A stretch of 20,956 nucleotides of DNA. Origin: CAYWNA01 sp964459305. Lineage in GTDB: Bacteria; Planctomycetota; Planctomycetia; Pirellulales; Pirellulaceae. The stretch is taken from assembly GCA_964459305.1 (NCBI GenBank), contig CAYWNA010000239.1:1-20956 (forward strand), in the 5' to 3' direction. The position numbers were made by a program, and so were the translations under genes. Position 1 is the stretch's first letter. Every line of letters starts with the position of its first letter. Below, in pieces: positions 15,853 through 20,956 of the stretch. Below the pieces are notes generated by a model, which worked only from the letters and a program-made list of their open reading frames with translations, had not been told where the DNA came from and did no database searches.

Positions 15853-16626
15853 TCAGAACCGATCTGCGTCGCCAGCAAAAGCTGGTTGGGTTCGGCTGCA
15901 ATTGAGCAGATTCCAGTGCGGTCCCCTCAATAGGCGTATCGGTGAATGCGCAGATCCCAGCTTGTGTGGCTCCTGAATCCACCACGCTTCGGCGTCGGAT
16001 GCGCTGCCGCCGGGCCTCTGCAGTCGACAAGCCAAGAGTGCCCGAATCAGTTCAACGTCAGATTGGGCGTCCATCTTCTTCAAGAGACGACAACGATGCT
16101 TGGATACCGTTTGGAACGAGATATCCAACTCGCGTGCTATGACCTTGATGCTCTTGCCGGCCCACAGCAACTCCATCACGTCCCATTCGCGTCGCGTGAG
16201 CTGTTTCAGACGGGATTCGATGCTCGCCACCACCGATTCGCGTTCGCGCCTCAGGCGATCCTCTTCCAGAGCCCGTCGCAGCAGCGGAAGAAGCGAGTCA
16301 TGCCTAACGGGCTTCTCCAGAAAACCGATGGCACCAGCTCGCATCGCTCGCACGCACGACGGTATGTCGCCGGTTTCGGTCAGGAAGACAATGGGGACAA
16401 TCTTACCACGCGAAACGAGCTCGTCCTGGAGTTCCAGACCGTCCATTCCGGGCATGTGTACTTCTAGGACAAGACAGCCTGGCCCTTCCGAACCGTAACG
16501 GTCCAGGAATTCCCGGGCCGACGCGCGCGTCTCGACGTGGAATCCCTTCGACTCCAATAGCCACTGAAGTGATTTTCGTGCATCTGCTTCGTGGTCCACG
16601 ACAAAGACAGTGGCATCAGTACTCAT
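15853..16626 (-). CDS. FixJ/NarL-like response regulator with Glu at the phospho-acceptor site
   Basis: The 257 residues start at the ATG at 16626. The receiver begins ATVFVVDHEADARKSLQWLL. Its acceptor strand reads CLVLEVHMPGMDG, putting Glu55 (codon GAA) where the family has Asp, and the acidic pocket is VDHE rather than VDDD. Thr in VFLTETG and Lys in LEKPV are kept. A LuxR-type helix-turn-helix follows at about 140-195 (LTRREWDVMELLWAGKSIKV, IARELDISFQTVSKHRCRLL). Some 50 residues trail beyond the usual FixJ length and look unstructured. Asp-to-Glu at this site often mimics phosphorylation, so the protein may be permanently active, or sense something other than phosphate (inference). It is transcribed away from the receiver pair, 160 bases downstream of a candidate structured RNA. 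Confidence 0.88.
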   Translation of the reverse strand: MSTDATVFVVDHEADARKSLQWLLESKGFHVETRASAREFLDRYGSEGPGCLVLEVHMPGMDGLELQDELVSRGKIVPIVFLTETGDIPSCVRAMRAGAIGFLEKPVRHDSLLPLLRRALEEDRLRRERESVVASIESRLKQLTRREWDVMELLWAGKSIKVIARELDISFQTVSKHRCRLLKKMDAQSDVELIRALLACRLQRPGGSASDAEAWWIQEPHKLGSAHSPIRLLRGPHWNLLNCSRTQPAFAGDADRF

Positions 16627-16784
16627 GGTCTGCCCCGTGTTCGGGAGAGTCGATTTTCACGATCGCACGCTCCCTCGTTCAGTCAACAATGAGAAAGAAC
16701 CGGAGCCGCCGCTGCCACGATACGCGACAAGCCGGCGGCTCCGCCCTCCCCTGTGTTCGCCTTACGGTCGACGGTCGATGCCAA

Positions 16785-16932
16785 TAAAAAAAGGCACAAC
16801 CGATGTCGCCCTTTTTGGCAAAAGGCGACTTCGGTTGTGCCTTCAACTAGCAGGCCCTAAGTCCTACTCGCTAAGGTCAGCTACTTTCTACCTTGCATGC
16901 TCCCCACGGTGGCACCTGAGGCAAGTTACGTG
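16785..16932 (-). ncRNA. Candidate structured RNA, copy A (leader or small RNA)
   Basis: Read on the minus strand, this segment ends in a long hairpin and a run of seven U. Just before the hairpin it contains CCTTAGCGAGTAGGACTTAG and GGCCTGCTAGTTGAAGGCAC, which recur almost unchanged at 19313-19353 on the plus strand. CCUUAG can pair with CUUAGG around the loop CGAGUAGGA, leaving one U-U mismatch that both copies share. The 5' limit is set where the copies stop resembling each other (CACGTA). It points toward the FixJ-like gene 160 bases on. It may be a free small RNA or an attenuating leader. I do not recognise the family. Confidence 0.55.
16791..16843 (-). terminator. Intrinsic terminator of candidate RNA copy A
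   Basis: Arms at 16791-16810 and 16824-16843 are 20 bases each with one mismatch (AAGGCACAACCGATGTCGCC on the plus strand), enclosing a 13-base A/T-rich loop. On the minus strand the hairpin is followed by seven T. No T-run follows in the plus direction, so it works for minus-strand transcripts. Confidence 0.75.
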
Positions 16933-17287
16933 GAATGTATCGACCAGGCAGCCCCGCTGACTGAAGCCTTTCCTTGAACCACCAACCAACGCAGTCAAAG
17001 AGCTTCGACGAAATGCCGAGACGACTGCAATTCCCGAAATACCCTTACAACATGCATCCCCCTGGAGTTTTGTTGCCCGAAGCGCGGGCTTGTCACGCAA
17101 ATCTGCCGAGAAGCCTTCGATCACGACGTGGCCAAACCACTTTGCTATGCAAGTCCGTCGAATGGCCTTCCATCACGGCCGGGCGGACGATCGGCGGATC
17201 AGGGAAGAAGACGTCGCTCGTTTTGGGATTGAGTTTCGGTGTTCTGTGCGTCCGTGCGGGGCGAGGACACAAGACGGAGATATTGAG
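16933..17287. other. Intergenic stretch between RNA copy A and the receiver gene
   Basis: About 355 bases that should hold the divergent promoters of the minus-strand RNA and of the plus-strand receiver at 17288. An open frame runs in from 17090, but its extra 66 residues look random. GATACATT (minus strand, directly before the RNA's CACGTA) is a weak -10 candidate. Nothing else stands out. Confidence 0.35.
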
Positions 17288-18004
17288 ATGGCGAGTCCTG
17301 GGTCGATACTGATCGCTGACGACGACGAGGCATGCCGTGAGTCGATCAGCTGGTTGCTCCAGCCTGAAGGCTTTGATTGCCATTGCGTCAGGGACACCGA
17401 GGAGGCCGTAGCGTGCCTTCGAAAAAATCGGTTCGATCTACTGGTCACGGATATCTGCATGCCCGACAACCAAGATCTGCACATCGTACGAGAGGCGCGG
17501 AGAATCGATGACCGTATGGGGGTCATTCTTGTAACCGGACAGCCCTCGATGGAGACGGCGATTACTTCCATCGAACTTTCGATCTCTGCGTACTTAACGA
17601 AGCCCGTGGACGATGAAGAGCTAGTGCGGCACGTCCACACGTCCATCTCATACTCGCGAAAGCAGCGAGCACTGGCGGGCATTCGAAGACGGCTCGGTTC
17701 ATGCCTCGCCGACTTGGAAGCCATCGAATCGAGACGCCTCCGACAAGAGGCCAGATCCGAGGCGGTTGTTTCGATGGCGACGGTTCGGACGCTGGCTTCC
17801 TGCTTGTCCGAATTGCTAGACCTACGCTCCCGGTCGAGGCAGAATCAAGGTTGCCAGAATCTTTGCGAGTTGCTGGACTGTCCCCAGCAACCGGTTCACC
17901 GCAAGGCCATCGTGACAACGATCGAGGTTCTGAGGAAGACGAAAGAGAACATCAAGTCGAAGGCATTGGCCGAGTTGCGAACGAGACTCGAAAAGCTAGT
18001 GTGA
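17288..18004 (+). CDS. Response regulator with uncharacterised C-terminal domain, paralogue 1
   Basis: The 238 residues start at the ATG at 17288 (GGAG about 9 bases upstream). The receiver is complete: Asp11-13 (SILIADDDEA), acceptor Asp55 (LLVTDICMPDNQDL), Thr83 (ILVTGQPSME) and Lys105 (YLTKPVDDEEL). The tail of about 115 residues has no HTH or enzyme motif I can name. It starts with a helix (RKQRALAGIRRRLGSCLADL), then a variable stretch, then a conserved block: RTLASCLSELLDL, NLCELLDC, QQPVHRKAIV, TIEVLRKTKENIKSKALAEL and LEKLV. The gene at 18487 encodes a protein of identical length that aligns without gaps. Tails with C-x-LL-x-C and KSK-x-LxxLR features occur in planctomycete regulators; their role is unknown to me. 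It follows RNA copy A in divergent orientation. Confidence 0.87.
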   Translation: MASPGSILIADDDEACRESISWLLQPEGFDCHCVRDTEEAVACLRKNRFDLLVTDICMPDNQDLHIVREARRIDDRMGVILVTGQPSMETAITSIELSISAYLTKPVDDEELVRHVHTSISYSRKQRALAGIRRRLGSCLADLEAIESRRLRQEARSEAVVSMATVRTLASCLSELLDLRSRSRQNQGCQNLCELLDCPQQPVHRKAIVTTIEVLRKTKENIKSKALAELRTRLEKLV

Positions 18005-18047
18005 AGCTGGCCGTAGGGCACCACGCAAGGGGCGCAGGAAGGGGTTT

Positions 18048-18115
18048 GTAGCTGGATTCGCAAGAATTCAGACGAATTACGCCCTCGCCGCCTGAATTCT
18101 TGCGAATCCAGCTAC
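18048..18115. repeat. GTAGCTGGATTCGC perfect inverted repeat
   Basis: Perfect 24-base arms at 18048-18071 and 18092-18115 (left begins GTAGCTGGATTCGCAAGAAT) are separated by 20 bases. It lies 44 bases after the stop of paralogue 1. Translated, it gives SWIRKNSGG and SCESSYK, phrases common as spurious peptides in planctomycetes, so it is a dispersed element. A TTTT stretch follows at 18119-18122, so it could also terminate transcription weakly. Like the 9187 and 15057 elements it begins GTAGC and ends GCTAC. Confidence 0.82.
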
Positions 18116-18486
18116 GAGTTTTGTCAACGAATCCTTGCCTTCCGCAAACCCGCTCCCGCGCCCCACGCAGGCAGCCCCTGCCGATCGAATGGTCTTCCAT
18201 CGTGCCCTGTTTCCAGACCGTTCTTCTCAAATGCGAAAAATTCGCAGGTCACTCGGCGTGAAGAAAGCCGCCCACAAATGACGAAAGTCATGGCGAAGGC
18301 TCGATTTGTGATCCTGCAAGGCGACGAAGACTTCATTACCGTTCAGTAGAACCAACGTACTACGATCGACGGCAAGAAGTATCGTGGATGCCTTGGGTGG
18401 GAGAGTCGAATTCCAAAGTACGCTTGGCCGCAACACCTTTCTCCACGTGTTGTTGCCGATTCAACTCGCAGCAAAGGGGCAACCGA
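18116..18486. other. Intergenic region ahead of paralogue 2
   Basis: About 370 bases without a recognisable gene. Open frames exist on both strands (for example 18343-18666 minus, which runs into the receiver gene) but none shows a motif. The ribosome site AGGGG at about 18474-18478 belongs to the next gene. I see no strong promoter. Confidence 0.35.
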
Positions 18487-19203
18487 ATGGATAGCTCCGG
18501 GTCGATCTTGATCGTCGACGACGACGATACCTTTCGTGTGTCGACGAGCCGGTTGCTCGAGCAGGCAGGTTTCGACTGTCACGGTGTGAGGGACGCTGAC
18601 CAAGCCGTCGATCAGCTGCGCCAACAACGTTTCGATTTGCTCGTCAGCGATATTCGCATGCCACACAGCCCGAAACTGAGGGTCGTGCGGGAGGCCGGCA
18701 AACTTGACGACCGGATGCCCGTGATCCTGGTGACGGGCTATCCTTCTATGGATACGGCTGTGCAGTCCGTGGCGTTATCGGTCGTGGCTTACCTGACCAA
18801 GCCGCTGGATTTCGATGAACTCTTGGAACATGTCCGCGCGGCCGTGCAATGCTCCCGGCAGCAACGCACGATCGCGACCGTGGTGGAACGTCTCCGCTCG
18901 ATCCTAGAGGATCTGGAGACCGCATCGCCAGTGCCTTCCCCCCAGATGGGCAGCGGCGCCGCGATGGTCCCTCGGGAGACGTTTCGGACATTGGCGTCCT
19001 GCCTATCGCAATTGCTGGATATTGCAGAGCGATCCGGCGCGGCTCCCGGTTCACACGGCTTATGCGAACTGCTGGATTGCCGGCAGCAACCGGTATATCG
19101 CCAGGCCATTCTGGAGACGATCAGAGTTCTCAAGGCGACGAAACAGACCTTCAAGTCGAAGGCGCTGGCCCAGTTGCGAGCAGAACTCGAAAAGTTGGTG
19201 TGA
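18487..19203 (+). CDS. Response regulator with uncharacterised C-terminal domain, paralogue 2
   Basis: The 238 residues start at the ATG at 18487 with AAGGGGC about 8 bases upstream. The receiver is complete: SILIVDDDDT, acceptor Asp55 (LLVSDIRMPHSPKL), Thr83 (ILVTGYPSMDT) and Lys105 (YLTKPLDFDEL). The tail repeats the blocks of paralogue 1: RTLASCLSQLLDI, LCELLDC, QQPVYRQAIL, TIRVLKATKQTFKSKALAQL and LEKLV. The segment around residues 150-165 (SPVPSPQMGSGAAMVPRE) is Pro/Gly-rich and differs, so it is a linker. Roughly half of all positions are identical by eye, with the tail block as conserved as the receiver. This points to duplication with the output domain under selection. RNA copy B starts about 67 bases after its stop. 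Confidence 0.88.
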   Translation: MDSSGSILIVDDDDTFRVSTSRLLEQAGFDCHGVRDADQAVDQLRQQRFDLLVSDIRMPHSPKLRVVREAGKLDDRMPVILVTGYPSMDTAVQSVALSVVAYLTKPLDFDELLEHVRAAVQCSRQQRTIATVVERLRSILEDLETASPVPSPQMGSGAAMVPRETFRTLASCLSQLLDIAERSGAAPGSHGLCELLDCRQQPVYRQAILETIRVLKATKQTFKSKALAQLRAELEKLV

Positions 19204-19269
19204 AACTCGGCGGAATTTCTTTTTCGAGATTAACAGCGTGCTACGATATAGATATTTGGCTCCGGACGG

Positions 19270-19406
19270 CACGTAGCTGAACAGGAGCGGGCCCACCTCG
19301 TGTGATGGGCGGCCTTAGCGCGTAGGACTTGGGCCTGCTAGCTGAAGGCACAATTGAAGTCAGTCCCCTCTTCCCGAGGAGGTTGACTTTGGTTGTGCCT
19401 TTTTTT
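19270..19406 (+). ncRNA. Candidate structured RNA, copy B (leader or small RNA)
   Basis: The core at 19313-19353 (CCTTAGCGCGTAGGACTTGG, then GCCTGCTAGCTGAAGGCAC) matches copy A on the other strand 2.5 kb away. GGCCUUAG pairs with CUUGGGCC around the loop CGCGUAGGA; a U-A pair in copy A is U-G here and the U-U mismatch is shared. A further 5' stem GCCCA/TGGGC (19291-19295 with 19306-19310) is specific to this copy. The RNA ends at a terminator 91 bases before the GTG start of the REC-HD-GYP gene. A/T-rich TATAGATATT at 19247-19256 could be part of a promoter, but a clear -35 is lacking. Confidence 0.55.
19345..19406 (+). terminator. Intrinsic terminator of candidate RNA copy B
   Basis: The left arm at 19345-19365 pairs along its full 21 bases with 19381-19401 if G-U pairs are allowed (AAGGCACAA against TTGTGCCTT at the base is perfect). 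The apical part is CCTC-TTCCC-GAGG, and a run of seven T ends at 19406. The DNA-level palindrome is imperfect but the RNA helix is complete, which argues for selection on RNA structure. It would stop read-through into the next gene unless that gene has its own promoter or an antiterminating fold. Confidence 0.75.
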
Positions 19407-19497
19407 CGTTTGTGAACGAGCCTACCGTCTGGGCCATGTCCAGCGTGGCACGGAAGTACGATGGGTCGGAAGTCCTTGTGTCGCTGAGAGGCACGTC

Positions 19498-20661
19498 GTG
19501 AAGCACGCTTCCCGGAAAATCCTGATCGTCCACGACGACGAACCGACCGATCGTCTGCTCAGATGTCTGTTCGAAGGCGAGTACCGATTGGCCCGAGCCT
19601 CCACAGGAGAAGAAACGCTGGAGATGCTGCCGTACTTTGAGCCCGACATGGCGATGCTTGATATTGCGCTGCCGGGAATCGATGGCTATGAGACCTGTCG
19701 TCGCATCCGGTCCAGTCCTCACGGTCACGGACTTCAAGTGGTCATGATGTCGGCGGAGTCTTCGATTGAGGAGCGGAATCGCGCCTATGGGGTTGGGGCG
19801 GACGACTACGTCGTGAGACCCTTTGACCCGAACGAGCTGCACGCAAAGGTGCGTCTGCATTTCCGACTTCGTCACAGTAGTGATATGGATCTTCCCGAGA
19901 CAGGCGGCGGGGACTTCTCCTCTGCGACAGCCGAACGCTGCGAAGATGCCTGTGGTCAGCATGCTCAACAGGCCCAAGATATGACTGTCGCGGCATTGAT
20001 CAAAATGGCCGAATTTCGCGACACGGAGACGGGCGAGCACCTTTGCAGAATTCGGTCGTACAGTCAAATCCTCGCTGAGGAACTCGGTCGGCACCGTCCG
20101 AACGCCGACGAGATCGATGAGCAGTTTCTTGAGGATCTTTATCGGGCAAGTCCTCTCCATGACATTGGCAAGGTTGGTATCAGTGACGCCATCCTGCTGA
20201 AACCGGGACAGCTCACCGACTCCGAGTTCGAGACCATGAAGCACCATACAACGATTGGCGCGAACATCCTCGAACACCTTGCCTTCGAGACCTCCGGCCA
20301 GGGCGCCCTTTTCATGGCCGCGGTGGTCGCGCGATTCCATCACGAGCGTTACGACGGGAGTGGATATCCGGCCCGGCTGGTCGGCACGGAGATCCCGCTG
20401 CCGGCGCGGATCGTGGGGCTGGTCGACGCCTTCGACGCGATCACCTCCGCCCGACCCTACAAGGAGCCCCTTTCGACGGTTACGGCGAAAGAAATCATCG
20501 AGAAGGACTCGGGCAGCCACTTTGATCCCGTCGTCGTGGGAGCATTCTTGCGACGTTTCGACACGATGGTGAGCGTACATAGCCAAATCCAAGACAACGC
20601 CCCGGTTGTCATCGGAGCCAGTTCCCTGCTTCACGAACATTTGGTGGGAGCAGGAGGATGA
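19498..20661 (+). CDS. REC-HD-GYP response regulator (probable cyclic-di-GMP phosphodiesterase)
   Basis: The frame opens at 19393, inside the terminator hairpin, so I place the start at GTG 19498 (VKHASRKILIVHDDE), with GAGAGG 6 bases upstream; 387 residues. The receiver has Asp13/Asp14, acceptor Asp55 (MAMLDIALPGIDG) and Ser in VMMSAES, but Arg replaces the conserved Lys (DDYVVRPFDP). The HD-GYP domain begins after a linker: LIKMAEFRDTETGEHLCRIR, SPLHDIGKVGISDAILLKPG with His221-Asp222, MKHHTTIGANILE, ARFHHERYDGSGYP with GYP at 289-291, and LVDAFDAITSARPYK. All expected metal ligands appear present, so it should hydrolyse cyclic-di-GMP, opposing the GGDEF protein. Its stop overlaps an ATG within GGAGGATGA. 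Confidence 0.92.
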   Translation: MKHASRKILIVHDDEPTDRLLRCLFEGEYRLARASTGEETLEMLPYFEPDMAMLDIALPGIDGYETCRRIRSSPHGHGLQVVMMSAESSIEERNRAYGVGADDYVVRPFDPNELHAKVRLHFRLRHSSDMDLPETGGGDFSSATAERCEDACGQHAQQAQDMTVAALIKMAEFRDTETGEHLCRIRSYSQILAEELGRHRPNADEIDEQFLEDLYRASPLHDIGKVGISDAILLKPGQLTDSEFETMKHHTTIGANILEHLAFETSGQGALFMAAVVARFHHERYDGSGYPARLVGTEIPLPARIVGLVDAFDAITSARPYKEPLSTVTAKEIIEKDSGSHFDPVVVGAFLRRFDTMVSVHSQIQDNAPVVIGASSLLHEHLVGAGG

Positions 20662-20699
20662 ACATGAACTCGGACGGATTCTTCACCGCAGAGAATTGA
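20658..20699 (+). other. Translationally coupled 13-codon open frame
   Basis: ATGA at 20658-20661 joins this tiny frame (MNMNSDGFFTAEN) to the HD-GYP stop, with a strong GGAGG directly before. Such a perfect coupling signal usually serves a real gene. The frame ends at once, so it may be the stub of a gene lost by deletion, or chance. Confidence 0.25.
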
Positions 20700-20791
20700 C
20701 AGTACATTGGGGCAACCTACGTTTTGCTGGATAGATAGTGCAGGACAGCCTTGGGCCTAACACTTCGATTAGTTGAGGAGACGAAGACATC

Positions 20792-20956
20792 ATGAAAATT
20801 CTGATTGTGGACGACAGCAAGACGATGCGGATGATCGTACACCGCACATTAAAGAAGGCCGGTTTCGACGGGCACACCGTCTTGGAAGCCAGTAATGGCG
20901 AAGAGGCCCTCGGCGTCATCAAGAGTTCCAGCCCCGACGTTGTTCTCGCTGACTGG
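20792..20956 (+). CDS. CheY-like response regulator, 3' end outside window
   Basis: An ATG at 20792 with GAGGAG about 11 bases upstream opens a receiver: MKILIVDDSKTMRMIVHRTL, then AGFDGHTVLEASNGEEALGV and PDVVLADW, where the window ends. Asp7/Asp8 form the acidic pair and Asp54 is the expected acceptor. The VDDSKTMRMI start is the CheY signature, so this is probably a stand-alone chemotaxis-type regulator, but an output domain could follow outside the window. It lies 130 bases after the HD-GYP gene and continues the signalling block. Confidence 0.88.
   Translation, partial: MKILIVDDSKTMRMIVHRTLKKAGFDGHTVLEASNGEEALGVIKSSSPDVVLADW

Noticed and set aside
15839..16030. N-terminal extension of the HEAT/TPR protein
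   Set aside because: It would overlap the coding end of the FixJ-like gene and carries no repeat-like residues; family proteins start near MSGEGRH.
16785..19406. Known cyclic-di-GMP (GEMM-type) riboswitch as explanation for the paired RNAs
   Set aside because: I do not see the GGCAAACC-like and GGGACGCAAAGCC-like conserved parts, and the shared core precedes a terminator directly; the gene context alone is not enough.
19360..20640. 426-codon open frame on the minus strand
   Set aside because: It is antisense to the REC-HD-GYP gene, whose motifs are intact; its translation has no recognisable domain and reflects G+C-rich codon structure.
1..20956. tRNA, rRNA, CRISPR array, integrase or prophage genes
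   Set aside because: None found: no cloverleaf-like segment, no regularly spaced direct repeats, no integrase motifs.

Overview
The window is G+C-rich chromosomal DNA, most likely from a member of the Planctomycetota (Pirellulales-like). This placement is an inference. It rests on a ThuA-like protein beside a giant secreted PQQ-type propeller protein with a methyltransferase-like head, a HEAT+TPR protein of a type common in that phylum, response regulators ending in a KSKALA-x-LR motif, and intergenic palindromes that read NPTRKRG, CRVRLHR or SWIRKNSGG when translated. I see no tRNA, rRNA, CRISPR array or intact insertion sequence.

Layout. (1) 1-3887: the 3' part of a ThuA-like gene converges on a large minus-strand gene for an exported beta-propeller protein. 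(2) 3888-7675: a gene-poor, decayed stretch. It holds a 64-residue protein, a frameshifted IS4-type transposase remnant, a small XRE-type regulator with a dyad in front of it, a membrane-anchored HEAT-like protein, a gamma-glutamylcyclotransferase without its N-terminal half, an AAA ATPase fragment without Walker A and with a ruined Walker B, and the head of an IS3-type OrfA. (3) 7676-20956: a dense signalling block.

The signalling block contains a single-domain receiver, a YfiR-type periplasmic protein, a CHASE8-HAMP hybrid histidine kinase ending in an Hpt domain, an HDOD-REC-GGDEF protein and a second HDOD protein (the last three genes overlap and form an operon). These are followed by a minus-strand pair (a FixJ-like regulator with Glu in place of the phospho-acceptor Asp, then a HEAT+TPR protein), two tandem paralogous receivers with an unfamiliar C-terminal domain, a REC-HD-GYP protein, and the start of a CheY-like gene cut by the window edge. 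One reading is a cyclic-di-GMP circuit. YfiR would gate the kinase through its periplasmic CHASE8 domain, the phosphorelay would drive a diguanylate cyclase and other receivers, and the HD-GYP protein would degrade the product. Several receivers and only one kinase are visible, so one-to-many phosphotransfer is plausible but unproven.

The most unusual signal is a pair of matching structured RNA candidates, at 16785-16932 on the minus strand and 19270-19406 on the plus strand. They share a roughly 40-nt core, a small hairpin with a conserved loop, and a long terminator hairpin with a U-tract whose pairing survives base changes by G-U wobble. Each lies in front of a response-regulator gene and points toward it. 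I do not recognise this motif. Three different palindromic repeat families lie between the signalling genes.
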